Source of the DNA: Burkholderia metallica
GTDB taxonomy: Bacteria; Pseudomonadota; Gammaproteobacteria; Burkholderiales; Burkholderiaceae
DNA: 64,000 nucleotides
Reading direction: 5' to 3'
Assembly (NCBI RefSeq): GCF_902832845.1
Contig: NZ_CADFDB010000001.1
Location: 496,001 to 560,000, forward strand
Part shown: positions 9,016 through 17,419 of the stretch, piece by piece
Layout: the number at the start of each line of letters is the position of its first letter
Numbering within the stretch: the first letter of the stretch is position 1
Position numbers and translations under genes: made by a program
Notes under the pieces: generated by a model
Database searches by the model: none
The model's input: only the letters and a program-made list of their open reading frames with translations
Told to the model about the DNA's origin: nothing

Positions 9016-9495
9016 TCATTCGACGTCCGTGGGCGGCTTGTCGCCGAGCCAGCGCCGCGCGCCGGGCCCGTTGCGGCCCGCGCGGTCTTCCGGGTTCGTC
9101 AGCTTGCAGCGCTTCAGCGACAGGCAGCCGCAGCCGATGCATTCGTCGAGATTGATGTAGAGCCGCTGCAGCTCCTCTATCCGGCTCGCGACGCGCTGCT
9201 TCCAGCCGCGCGACAGCCGCTGCCAGTCCTTGTTGGTCGGCGCGGTGTCTTCGGGGAGGCTGACGAGCTGCTCGGCGATCTCGTCGAGCGAATAGCCGAT
9301 CTTCTGCGCGAACACGATGAACGCGATCAGCCGCAGCACCGCGCGCGAATAGTGGCGGTGGCTCGAACCGTTGCGGTGCGACTTGATGAGCCCGCGCGTC
9401 TCGTAGAACCGCAGCGTCGACGCCGGCACGCCGCTGCGCGCGGCCACTTCGCGGATCGACAGCAGCGGCCATTGCGGCACGTCCTGGATACCCAT
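9016..9495 (-). CDS. soxR: Redox-sensitive MerR-family regulator SoxR
   Basis: 159-residue SoxR. The MerR HTH starts at about residue 12 (LSIREVAARSGVPASTLRFYE). The [2Fe-2S] cluster ligands are Cys119, Cys122, Cys124 and Cys130 in the segment CIGCGCLSLKRC, the CX2CXCX5C pattern of SoxR. In the family, oxidation of the cluster by redox-cycling compounds turns the bound protein into an activator that untwists a promoter with an overlong spacer. The gene is divergent from an RND efflux operon whose promoter has a SoxR box. No soxS is nearby, as in other non-enteric bacteria where SoxR acts directly on pump genes. Confidence 0.95.
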   Translation of the reverse strand: MGIQDVPQWPLLSIREVAARSGVPASTLRFYETRGLIKSHRNGSSHRHYSRAVLRLIAFIVFAQKIGYSLDEIAEQLVSLPEDTAPTNKDWQRLSRGWKQRVASRIEELQRLYINLDECIGCGCLSLKRCKLTNPEDRAGRNGPGARRWLGDKPPTDVE

Positions 9496-9514
9496 GATGC
9501 TCCTCCGGGAAAGC

Positions 9515-9545
9515 TTGACTTGAAGTTAACTTCAACTTTTATGCT
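9515..9545 (+). promoter_or_regulatory. SoxR-controlled promoter of the RND operon, with SoxR box
   Basis: A perfect 16-bp palindrome TTGAAGTTAACTTCAA occupies 9520-9535. It overlaps a -35 element TTGACT (9515-9520), and a -10 element TATGCT lies at 9540-9545. The spacer is 19 bp, the hallmark of MerR/SoxR-activated promoters. The palindrome core AAGTTAACTT matches the known SoxR box. It also lies 24 bp upstream of the soxR start, so autoregulation is likely. Confidence 0.85.
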
Positions 9546-9574
9546 ACGCGGCAGTTTAACCCTCGCGAGGCATC

Positions 9575-10855
9575 ATGCTCTCCTTATCCCTACGCAGGAC
9601 GTCGCCTTTGGGTGCGGCCTGTGCACTGCTGCTGGCGTTGTCGGGCTGTCACGACGGCAAAGGCGCATCGTCGGCTCAATCCCCTCCCGAAGTCGGCGTC
9701 GCCACCGTCGCGCCGCGCACGATCCGCGTCGCGGACGAATTCAACGGCCGCGTCGAAGCCGTCGATGCAGTCGAACTGCGACCGCGCGTGAGCGGTTATC
9801 TGCAGCGCGTCGCGTACAAGGAGGGCGACCTGGTCGCGCAGGGCACGCTGTTGTTCGAAATCGATCCACGCCCGTACCGGATCGCGCTCGATCGCACGAA
9901 TGCGCAGTTGCAGCGGGCCCGCGCGGCCGCGAGCCTCGCGAACGTGCAGCTCAAGCGCGTGCAGACGCTGATCGATGCGCATGCGACGTCGCAGGAGGAG
10001 CTCGACAACGCACGCGCCACCGCCGAGCAGGCGCGCGCGGACCTGCAGGCGGCCGAGGCGGCCGTCGCCGACGCGAAGCTCAATCTCGGCTTCACCGAAG
10101 TGCGCGCGCCGATCGCGGGCCGGGTCGGCCGCGCGGTCGCCACCGTCGGCAACCTGGCGCGCGCGGACGACACGCTGCTGACGACCGTCGTGTCGCAGGA
10201 CCCCGTCTACGTGTACTTCGACTGCGACGAACAAAGCTACCTGCGCTACAACGCGCGTCGCGCCGATCCGAAGCATCGTGCGATCGGCGCCGATCCGGTG
10301 CGCGTGGGCCTCGCGAACGAAACCGGCTTCCCGCACGCGGGCACCGTCGATTTCCTCGACAACCGGCTCGACCCGCAAACGGGCACGATCCGCGCGCGCG
10401 TGCGGCTGCCGAATGCGGACCATACGTTTACGCCGGGGCTGTATGCGCGCGTGCAGCTCGTCAGCGGCCGCGACCAGGATGCGCTGCTCGTCGACGACAA
10501 GGCCGTGCTCACCGACCAGGACCGCAAGTACGTGTACGTGATCGGGCCCGGCGACAAGGCGCTGCGCCGCGACGTGACGATCGGCCGCGGGCTGGACGGC
10601 GAGCGGATCATCGAAAAGGGGATTCAGGCGGGCGACCGCGTGGTCGTCGACGGCGTGCAGCGGATCTACTATCCGGGCGCGCAGGTGAAGCCGAAGGCGC
10701 TGCCCGCGCACGCCGACGCCGACGCCGGCGCCAGCGCCGAGGCCGGTGCCGGTGCCGGCAACGGCGCGGGCACCGCGGCTGGCAACGCTTCGGGCGCCGC
10801 GCCCGGCAGCGCCCCGCAGGCCGTGGCCGACGCCGACGCGCCGGCCGCGCAGTAA
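9575..10855 (+). CDS. RND efflux periplasmic adaptor lipoprotein (membrane fusion protein)
   Basis: 426-residue AcrA/MexE-type adaptor that links the inner-membrane pump to the outer-membrane channel. Lipobox LSGC places the lipidated Cys at residue 25. The biotinyl-lipoyl half motifs are ELRPRVSGYLQRVAYKEGD (about 68-86) and LGFTEVRAPIAGRVG (about 172-186), flanking a helical hairpin with coiled-coil character. Beta-barrel and membrane-proximal domains follow. The last ~50 residues are an Ala/Gly/Asp low-complexity tail not usual for the family. It is the first gene of a three-gene operon, 13 bp before the pump gene, under the SoxR-type promoter. Confidence 0.93.
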   Translation: MLSLSLRRTSPLGAACALLLALSGCHDGKGASSAQSPPEVGVATVAPRTIRVADEFNGRVEAVDAVELRPRVSGYLQRVAYKEGDLVAQGTLLFEIDPRPYRIALDRTNAQLQRARAAASLANVQLKRVQTLIDAHATSQEELDNARATAEQARADLQAAEAAVADAKLNLGFTEVRAPIAGRVGRAVATVGNLARADDTLLTTVVSQDPVYVYFDCDEQSYLRYNARRADPKHRAIGADPVRVGLANETGFPHAGTVDFLDNRLDPQTGTIRARVRLPNADHTFTPGLYARVQLVSGRDQDALLVDDKAVLTDQDRKYVYVIGPGDKALRRDVTIGRGLDGERIIEKGIQAGDRVVVDGVQRIYYPGAQVKPKALPAHADADAGASAEAGAGAGNGAGTAAGNASGAAPGSAPQAVADADAPAAQ

Positions 10856-10868
10856 CGGGAGACAGGCG

Positions 10869-13800
10869 ATGGATTTCTCCCGATTCTTCATCGACCGGCC
10901 GATCTTCGCGGTCGTGCTGTCGATCGTCATCTTCGCGATCGGCCTGATCTCGATTCCGATGCTGCCGGCCGGCGAATATCCGGAAGTCGTGCCGCCGAGC
11001 GTCGTCGTTCGGGCGACGTATCCGGGCGCGAACCCGAAGGAAATCGCCGAATCGGTCGCCGAACCGCTGGAAGAGGCGATCAACGGCGTCGAAGGCATCA
11101 TGTACATGAAGTCGGTCGCGGGTTCCGACGGCAGCCTGCAGGTCGTCGTCACGTTCCTGCAGGGCGTCGATCCCGACACGGCCGCCGTGCGCGTGCAGAA
11201 CCGCGTGAGCCAGGCGCTGTCGCGTCTGCCCGACGAGGTGCGCCAGTACGGCGTGACCACGCAGAAGCAGTCGCCGACGCCGCTGATGTACGTGAGCCTG
11301 TACTCGCCCGACAACAGTCGCGATTCGCTGTACCTGCGCAACTACCTGACGCTGCACGTGAAGGACGAGTTGTCGCGGCTCGCCGGCATCGGCGACGTCG
11401 GCGTGTACGGGTCCGGCGACTATGCGATGCGGCTATGGCTCGACCCGAACCGGCTCGCGTCGCGCGGGCTGACCGCGAGCGACGTGATCGCCGCGGTGCG
11501 CGAGCAGAACGTGCAGGTGTCGGCCGGCCAGCTCGGCGCGGAACCGTCGCCGAAGAAAAACGACTTCCTGCTGTCGATCAACGTGCGCGGCCGGCTGCGC
11601 ACGGTGCAGGAGTTCGGCGACATCGTGCTGCGCAACGGCGACGACGGCCAGGTCGTGAAGCTGTCCGACGTCGCGCGCATCGAGCTCGGCGCGGGCGACT
11701 ACACGCTGCGCTCGTATTTCAACGACAGGCAGTCGGCCGTGGTCGGCATCTTCCTGTCGCCCGGCGCGAACGCGCTCGAAGTCGCGAAGGCCGTGTATGC
11801 GAAGTTCGACGAACTGTCTAAGCGCTTTCCGCCCGGCGTCGCGTACCGGCCCGTGTGGGACCCGACGGTGTTCGTGCGCGAATCGATCCGCTCGGTGCAG
11901 CACACGCTGATCGAAGCCGTCGTGCTGGTCGTGCTCGTCGTGATCCTGTTCCTGCAGACCTGGCGCGCGTCGATCATCCCGCTCGTCGCGGTGCCCGTCT
12001 CGGTCGTCGGCACGTTCGCGTGGCTCTATCTGCTCGGCTATTCGATCAACACGCTGACGCTGTTCGGGCTCGTGCTCGCGATCGGGATCGTCGTCGACGA
12101 TGCGATCGTGGTCGTCGAGAACGTCGAGCGCAACATCGCGCAGGGCCTGAGCCCGCGCGACGCCGCGCACCAGGCGATGCGCGAGGTGTCGGGGCCGATC
12201 GTCGCGATCGCGCTCGTGCTGTGCGCGGTGTTCGTGCCGATGGCCTTCATGTCCGGCGTCACCGGCCAGTTCTACCGGCAGTTCGCGGTGACGATCGCGA
12301 TTTCGACGGTGATCTCCGCGATCAACTCGCTGACGCTGTCGCCCGCGCTCGCCGCGAAGCTGCTGCGCCCGCACGACGCGCCGAAGGACGCGCTCACGCG
12401 CGGGCTCGACCGCGCGTTCGGCTGGCTGTTCCGTCCGTTCAACCGCTTCTTCGAGCGCAGTTCCGACCGCTATCACGGCGTCGTCTCGCGCACGCTGAAG
12501 CGGCGCGGCGTGGTGTTCGCGGTCTACGCGGCGCTGCTCGGGGCGACCGTGTTGCTGCTCAACGCGGTGCCGGGCGGCTTCATCCCCGTGCAGGACAAGC
12601 TGTACCTGTTCGCGGGCGCGAAGCTGCCGGAAGGCGCGTCGCTCGCGCGCACGAGCGAGGTGACCGAGCAGATGACGAAGATCGCGCTCGGCACCGACGG
12701 GGTGGAGATGGTGCCGGCGTTCGCGGGGCTGAACGCGCTGCAGGGCGTGAACACGCCGAACATCACGAACTCGTACGTGATCCTGAAGCCGTTCGACCAG
12801 CGTCACCGCAGCGCCGCGCAGATCAACGCGGACCTGAACGCGCGTTTCGCGGCGATCGGCGGCGGCATCACCTATGCGCTGATGCCGCCGCCGATCCAGG
12901 GCCTCGGCAACGGCTCCGGCTACGCGCTGTATCTGGAGGATCGCGGCGGGCTCGGCTACGGCGCATTGCAGAACGCGCTCACAGCGTTCCAGGCGGCGGT
13001 CGCGAAGACGCCCGGGATGAGCTATCCCGTCAGCTCGTACCAGGCGAACATTCCGCAGCTCGAGGTGAAGGTCGACCGGCTGAAGGCGAAGGCGCAGGGC
13101 GTCGCGCTGACCGATCTGTTCAATACGCTGCAGGTGTATCTCGGCTCGATGTACGTGAACGACTTCAATGCGTTCGGCCGCGTGTACCGCGTGATGGCGC
13201 AGGCCGATGCCGGCCACCGTCAGACGGCTGCCGACATCGCGAACCTGCGCACGCGCAATGCGAAGGGCGAGATGGTGCCGATCGGCTCGATGGTGACCGT
13301 GACGCCCGCGTACGGGCCCGACCCGGTGGTTCGCTACAACGGCTATCCGGCCGCGAGCCTGATCGGTGACGCCGATCCGAAGGTGATGTCGTCGTCGCAG
13401 GCGATCGAGAAGCTGCAGCAGATCGCGAAGGCGGTGCTGCCACCGGGCATCACGCTCGAATGGACCGACCTCAGCTACCAGCAGGTCACGCAGAGCAACG
13501 CGGCGATCGTCGTGTTCCCGCTCGCGGTGATGCTCGTGTTCCTCGTGCTCGCATCGCTGTACGAGAGCTGGACGCTGCCGCTCGCGGTGATCCTGATCGT
13601 GCCCGTGTGCATTTGCGCCGCGCTGTTCGGCGTGTGGCTGTCGGGCGGCGACAACAACGTGTTCGTGCAGGTCGGTCTCGTCGTGCTGATGGGCCTGGCG
13701 TGCAAGAACGCGATCCTGATCGTCGAGTTCGCGCGCGAGCTCGAAATCCAGGGCAAGGGCGTGATCGAAGCCGCGCTCGAAGCGTGCAGGCTGCGCCTGC

Positions 13801-14042
13801 GGCCGATCGTGATGACGTCGGTCGCGTTCATCGCGGGCTCGGTGCCGTTGCTGATCGGCGGCGGCGCGGGCAGCGAAGTGCGCGCGGCCACCGGCATCAC
13901 CGTGTTCGCGGGGATGCTCGGCGTCACGCTGTTCGGGCTGTTCCTGACGCCCGTGTTCTACGTGGCGATCCGCAAGCTCGCGGGCGGCACGCCGGCCGTG
14001 TGGGGCGAACACCACGGCACCCTCGAAGGAGAAAGCCGATGA
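10869..14042 (+). CDS. RND multidrug efflux pump, HAE1 family inner-membrane transporter
   Basis: 1057-residue proton-driven pump. ATG at 10869 gives the canonical N-terminus MDFSRFFIDRPIFAVVLS; the longer open frame is spurious. The sequence shows the RND layout: TM1, a large periplasmic loop, a TM2-6 block, then a second loop and TM block. The proton-relay motif GIVVDDAIVVVENVE places the Asp pair near residues 410-411. NAILIVEFARE, the TM10 region, is in the C-terminal half. Overall phrasing (AGEYPEVVPPSVVVRATYPGA) is closest to MexF/OqxB-type pumps. The stop overlaps the channel gene (ATGA). Likely substrates, inferred from SoxR control, are redox-active compounds or drugs. Confidence 0.93.
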   Translation: MDFSRFFIDRPIFAVVLSIVIFAIGLISIPMLPAGEYPEVVPPSVVVRATYPGANPKEIAESVAEPLEEAINGVEGIMYMKSVAGSDGSLQVVVTFLQGVDPDTAAVRVQNRVSQALSRLPDEVRQYGVTTQKQSPTPLMYVSLYSPDNSRDSLYLRNYLTLHVKDELSRLAGIGDVGVYGSGDYAMRLWLDPNRLASRGLTASDVIAAVREQNVQVSAGQLGAEPSPKKNDFLLSINVRGRLRTVQEFGDIVLRNGDDGQVVKLSDVARIELGAGDYTLRSYFNDRQSAVVGIFLSPGANALEVAKAVYAKFDELSKRFPPGVAYRPVWDPTVFVRESIRSVQHTLIEAVVLVVLVVILFLQTWRASIIPLVAVPVSVVGTFAWLYLLGYSINTLTLFGLVLAIGIVVDDAIVVVENVERNIAQGLSPRDAAHQAMREVSGPIVAIALVLCAVFVPMAFMSGVTGQFYRQFAVTIAISTVISAINSLTLSPALAAKLLRPHDAPKDALTRGLDRAFGWLFRPFNRFFERSSDRYHGVVSRTLKRRGVVFAVYAALLGATVLLLNAVPGGFIPVQDKLYLFAGAKLPEGASLARTSEVTEQMTKIALGTDGVEMVPAFAGLNALQGVNTPNITNSYVILKPFDQRHRSAAQINADLNARFAAIGGGITYALMPPPIQGLGNGSGYALYLEDRGGLGYGALQNALTAFQAAVAKTPGMSYPVSSYQANIPQLEVKVDRLKAKAQGVALTDLFNTLQVYLGSMYVNDFNAFGRVYRVMAQADAGHRQTAADIANLRTRNAKGEMVPIGSMVTVTPAYGPDPVVRYNGYPAASLIGDADPKVMSSSQAIEKLQQIAKAVLPPGITLEWTDLSYQQVTQSNAAIVVFPLAVMLVFLVLASLYESWTLPLAVILIVPVCICAALFGVWLSGGDNNVFVQVGLVVLMGLACKNAILIVEFARELEIQGKGVIEAALEACRLRLRPIVMTSVAFIAGSVPLLIGGGAGSEVRAATGITVFAGMLGVTLFGLFLTPVFYVAIRKLAGGTPAVWGEHHGTLEGESR

Positions 14043-15568
14043 GCGCCGCTTTCCGTCTTGCCGCGCTCGCGACGTCGGTGACGCTCGCCGCGTGCGCGGT
14101 CGGCCCCGATTTCAACCGGCCCGACACGGCCACGGCCGCGCGGTTCGCGCGCGATGCGCATCCGTCGGCGGCGCGCGATGCGTCGCCGTCCGCTACGACG
14201 CCGCAGACGCCGCCCGACGCGTCTGCCACTGCCGATGCCGCGTTCTGGCGCGGCTTCGGCGATCCGGTGCTGACGCAGCTGATCGACACGGCGCTCGCGG
14301 CGAACCAGGACCTGCAGGTCGCGGTGTCGCGCTACGACGCAGCGAATGCGCTGCTGTCGCAGGCGACGTTCGACCGCTATCCGACGCTCACCGCGAGCGG
14401 GCAGATCGGCCATCAGCTGATGAGCAAGGACCAGGCGTTCGGCGCGCCGCGCAGCCAGCGCGATACGCCGACGTCGAGCGTCGGGATCAATGCGGCGTGG
14501 GAGCTCGACCTGTTCGGCCGGGTGCGCCGTTCGATCGAGTCGCAGCGTGCGGAGACGGCCGCCAGCGCGGCGGACGTGCGCGCGGTGCGCGTCGCGATCG
14601 CCGCCGAGGTGGCGAGCACGTACGTCGATCTGCGCGGCTCGCAGGAGCGGCTGCGGATCGCACGCGAGAACGCCGACAACCAGAGGCAGACGCTCGCGCT
14701 GATCAACGCGCGGGTCGGCGCGGGGCGCGGCTCCGAACTCGATGCGGCGCGCTCGCGCGCGCAGTACGAAGCGACGACGTCGCGGATCGCCGTGTACGAA
14801 GCGGCGATCGGTGTCGACGAGCACCGGCTCGCGGTGCTGACCGGGCAGACGCCCGATGCGCTGATCGGCCGCTTCGATCTGCCGAACGCGGCCGCGGCGA
14901 CGGGCGCGCCGGTGCCGCTGCCCGCGCTTTCCGCCGACATCGATCCCGGCACGCCAGGCGACCTGCTGCGACGCCGGCCCGACGTCGCGGCCGCCGAGGC
15001 GCGGCTGCACGCCGCGACCGCGCGCGTCGGCGTCGCGACGGCCGACCTGTTCCCGCGCTTCACGCTGTCGGGGCTGCTCGGCAGCGCGACGAGCAGCTAC
15101 GGGTTCTTCCGCTCCGGCAGCGACACGAATCTGATCGCGCTCGGCGTCGACTGGTCGTTCCTCGACGTCGGCCGCGTGCGTGCGCGGATCGCCGCGAGCG
15201 ACGCGCAGGCGGCCGGCCAGCTCGCGCAGTACCGGCAAACGGTGCTCGGGGCGCTGGAGGAAACGGAGAACGCGCTGCTGCGCGCGGCCCGCACGCGTGA
15301 CGAGACCGGCCATCTCGTGCGCGCCGCGACCGACAGCGCGCGTGCCGCGCAACTGGCGCAGGCGCGGTTTGCGGCGGGCGCGATCGACTACTACGAAGTG
15401 CTCGACGCGCAACGCACGCTGCTGCAGGCGCAGGATGCGGCGGCCGACGGGCGGATGCGCAGCGCGGCGTCGACGGTCGCGCTGTACAAGGCGCTGGCGG
15501 GCGGCTGGCCGTCGGGCACGGGGCAGGGCCCGCAGCAACAGGGTCCGATCGCGCAGTCGGGACGGTAG
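14039..15568 (+). CDS. RND efflux outer-membrane lipoprotein channel, NodT/OprM family
   Basis: 509-residue outer-membrane factor. ATG at 14039 overlaps the pump stop and starts a lipoprotein signal with lipobox LAAC (Cys19), followed by AVGPDFNRP, the family's conserved N-terminus. Two OEP repeats follow: ELDLFGRVRRSIESQRAE in the first half and ADLFPRFTLSGLLGSATS with DWSFLDVGRVRARI in the second. Family members form a trimeric beta-barrel with a long periplasmic tunnel. It completes the tripartite pump with the two preceding genes. A His- and Cys-free Ala/Pro-rich linker lies between residues 30 and 75. Confidence 0.93.
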   Translation: MSAAFRLAALATSVTLAACAVGPDFNRPDTATAARFARDAHPSAARDASPSATTPQTPPDASATADAAFWRGFGDPVLTQLIDTALAANQDLQVAVSRYDAANALLSQATFDRYPTLTASGQIGHQLMSKDQAFGAPRSQRDTPTSSVGINAAWELDLFGRVRRSIESQRAETAASAADVRAVRVAIAAEVASTYVDLRGSQERLRIARENADNQRQTLALINARVGAGRGSELDAARSRAQYEATTSRIAVYEAAIGVDEHRLAVLTGQTPDALIGRFDLPNAAAATGAPVPLPALSADIDPGTPGDLLRRRPDVAAAEARLHAATARVGVATADLFPRFTLSGLLGSATSSYGFFRSGSDTNLIALGVDWSFLDVGRVRARIAASDAQAAGQLAQYRQTVLGALEETENALLRAARTRDETGHLVRAATDSARAAQLAQARFAAGAIDYYEVLDAQRTLLQAQDAAADGRMRSAASTVALYKALAGGWPSGTGQGPQQQGPIAQSGR

Positions 15569-15632
15569 CGCGGGGCAACGATCGTGGCGCCGCATCGTGC
15601 GGCGCAATGCCCGCCGATCCGCAGGCTGTGGG

Positions 15633-15644
15633 TTGCAAATGCAA
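15633..15644. promoter_or_regulatory. Operator copy 1 for the MarR regulator (marR promoter)
   Basis: TTGCA-AA-TGCAA, a perfect 5-bp-arm inverted repeat. It is one of four copies of TTGCA-N2-TGCAA, two here and two in front of the glutathione transferase gene. This copy lies upstream of the TAGAAT (15671-15676) -10-like hexamer. Confidence 0.65.
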
Positions 15645-15680
15645 TCGCATGGAAGCAATTTCCATCGAGGTAGAATTTGA

Positions 15681-15692
15681 TTGCATCTGCAA
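15681..15692. promoter_or_regulatory. Operator copy 2 for the MarR regulator (marR promoter)
   Basis: TTGCA-TC-TGCAA, flanked by TTGA and TTCAA that extend the dyad. It lies 4 bases after a TAGAAT -10-like hexamer and 23 bases before the marR ATG, a position that fits autorepression. Confidence 0.7.
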
Positions 15693-15715
15693 TTCAACGA
15701 GAGGAACGACCTGAC

Positions 15716-16171
15716 ATGAGCGCACCCGAACCCGATCTGTGGTTCTCGTTCGTCCGCGCGCACCGGACGATGGTTCGCGAGATCGAGCGCCGCCTCGCGG
15801 CGGCCGGCCTGCCGGCCTATGCGTGGTACGACGCGTTGTGGGGGCTCGAAAGCGGGCCCGACGGCACGCGCCGGATGCACGAACTGGCCGACGTGCTCGC
15901 GATCGAGCGCTACAACCTCACGCGGCTCGTCGACCGGCTCGAACAGGAGGGGCTCGTCACGCGCGCCCGTTCGGCGGACGATGGCCGCGCCGCGTATGCG
16001 AGCATCACCGACAAGGGGCGCACGCTGCGCAAGAAGATGTGGAAGGTGTACCAGTCGACGGTCGCGGAGCTCTTTCTCGATCAGTTCACCGGCAAGGAGC
16101 AGGCGGCGATGGCCGCCGCGCTCGACCGTGCAGCCGCCGCGGCGCGCGACGCCGCAGCCGACGCCAGATAG
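15716..16171 (+). CDS. MarR family transcriptional regulator
   Basis: 151-residue winged-helix regulator. Start ATG 15716 follows GAGAGGAACG. The MarR DNA-binding region spans about residues 42-95: RMHELADVLAIERYNLTRLVDRLEQEGLV is the recognition helix region and RARSADDGRAAYASITDKG the wing. Terminal helices form the dimer interface. Two copies of the palindrome TTGCA-N2-TGCAA precede it and two more precede the glutathione transferase gene 400 bp downstream. It is therefore probably an autorepressor that also controls that enzyme, the usual logic of MarR-type electrophile or phenol sensors. Confidence 0.88.
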   Translation: MSAPEPDLWFSFVRAHRTMVREIERRLAAAGLPAYAWYDALWGLESGPDGTRRMHELADVLAIERYNLTRLVDRLEQEGLVTRARSADDGRAAYASITDKGRTLRKKMWKVYQSTVAELFLDQFTGKEQAAMAAALDRAAAAARDAAADAR

Positions 16172-16517
16172 CGGATAGCGGCGGCCGGCAAGCAACCGTC
16201 AGCCGCTTGCATCACGGCGCATCGCCTGCGCGGCCCGGTCGGCCGGCATCCGACCGTCGTCGGTCGGTACGCGCAGCGCGATCGCGGCGATCCAGCCTGT
16301 CCCGGCGCGCGCATGCCGGAGCCCGGGGCGGCAGGTCCGTCGAGCGGCGAAACCGCGCGGCCGCGCGACGCGAGCCGCGGCATGATCGGCCTTTCGAGGC
16401 AGGCCGCCGAGGCGCGGCGGGTGTCGAGCGTCCGCATGGGCGGACCGGGTCGCCCAGTCTGCATGTCCCTTCTTCGAGTGCTGGCATGTCGCGGGGTGTG
16501 ACGGTTCCGATATAGGA
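16172..16517. other. Intergenic stretch without a convincing gene
   Basis: About 345 bp between the MarR and glutathione transferase genes. Open frames on both strands are short and Arg/Pro-rich in the way random GC-rich sequence is. The only structure I see is at the right end, where a TATAGG hexamer (16511-16516) precedes the tandem operators. Confidence 0.6.
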
Positions 16518-16529
16518 TTGCAATTGCAA
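16518..16529. promoter_or_regulatory. Operator copy 3 (glutathione transferase promoter)
   Basis: TTGCA-AT-TGCAA, a perfect copy of the marR operator palindrome, one base after a TATAGG -10-like hexamer and 41 bases before the glutathione transferase start. Confidence 0.7.
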
Positions 16530-16532
16530 CGA

Positions 16533-16544
16533 TTGCAGTTGCAA
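16533..16544. promoter_or_regulatory. Operator copy 4 (glutathione transferase promoter)
   Basis: TTGCA-GT-TGCAA, separated from copy 3 by three bases. Centre-to-centre distance is 15 bp, which would allow two repressor dimers to sit side by side over the start region. Confidence 0.7.
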
Positions 16545-16569
16545 CTTCAATCCGAAGACAAGGACCGAC

Positions 16570-17217
16570 ATGATCCCCACGTACCCCTTCACGTTCTATA
16601 CGGCCGACACGCCGAACGGGCACAAGATCGCCATTTATCTGGAAGAGGCCGGGCTCGCGCACGAGCGCGTGCACGTGAACCTGTCCGCCGGCGAGCAGCG
16701 CAGCCCGGCGTATCTCGCGATCAACCCGAACGGCAAGATTCCGGCCATCGTCGATCACGACGCCGGGCTGACCGTATTCGAATCCGGCGCGATCCTCGGC
16801 TATCTCGCCGAAAAGACGGGCTTTCTGCAGCCCGACACGCTCGCCGAGCGCACGGCGGTGCAGCAATGGCTGCATTTCCAGATCGGCGGGATCGGGCCGA
16901 TGCTCGGCCAGCTCTGGTGGTTCCTGCATGCATCGAAGACGGTCAATGCGGAGGCGATCGAGCGCTACCGGAACGAGGCACGGCGTCTCTATGGGGTGGT
17001 GAACGGCCGGTTGGCGGAGTCGCCGTTTCTCGCGTCGTCGCGGTACTCGATCGCCGACATCGCCGCGTTTCCGTGGCTGCGCACGGCGACCGAGCTCGAT
17101 CTCGACCTCGCCGGCTACCCGCACGTCGCGCGCTGGCTCGCCGCCATCGAGGAGCGGCCTGCCGTCCAGCGGGGCCTGATCGCATGCCGTGCGCCGGCGG
17201 CGCAGCGCGCGGGCTGA
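16570..17217 (+). CDS. Glutathione S-transferase family protein, YfcG-like
   Basis: 215-residue cytosolic GST. The thioredoxin-like N-domain (about 1-85) contains TPNGHKIAIYLEEAGL, the cis-Pro segment INPNGKIPAIVD and the glutathione-binding FESGAILGYLAEKTG. The helical C-domain contains QWLHFQIGGIGPMLGQ and SIADIAAFPWL. The TPNGHK and GPMLGQ features resemble the Nu-class/YfcG group, which has GSH-dependent disulfide-bond reductase activity. Two copies of the marR operator precede it, so expression is probably induced together with the MarR gene by an electrophile or similar stress. Confidence 0.88.
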   Translation: MIPTYPFTFYTADTPNGHKIAIYLEEAGLAHERVHVNLSAGEQRSPAYLAINPNGKIPAIVDHDAGLTVFESGAILGYLAEKTGFLQPDTLAERTAVQQWLHFQIGGIGPMLGQLWWFLHASKTVNAEAIERYRNEARRLYGVVNGRLAESPFLASSRYSIADIAAFPWLRTATELDLDLAGYPHVARWLAAIEERPAVQRGLIACRAPAAQRAG

Positions 17218-17419
17218 ACTCGCATCGCCCGCGCCGCACGGACGGCGCGGGCGCCGGCCGTCCGCCTGCCGGGAAACATCGTTCTCCTTCGTCGTAAACG
17301 TCTCGAATGCGTGATATTTGCGCCGCGCGATCCGGTTTAGAGTGGCCGCGAATCGATGACGATGTGTCGTATGGCCGCAGCCCCAGGCCGTACAGATGCA
17401 CAGAAAAGCTGGAGACAAA

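Noticed and set aside
11433-14015. 860-codon open frame antisense to the RND pump
   Set aside because: Arg/His/Asp-rich with no family sequence; a mirror effect of high GC at third codon positions of the real pump gene.
16212-16592. 126-codon minus-strand frame over the marR-gst gap
   Set aside because: Arg/Pro-rich and reads through the tandem operators of the glutathione transferase promoter; not protein-like.
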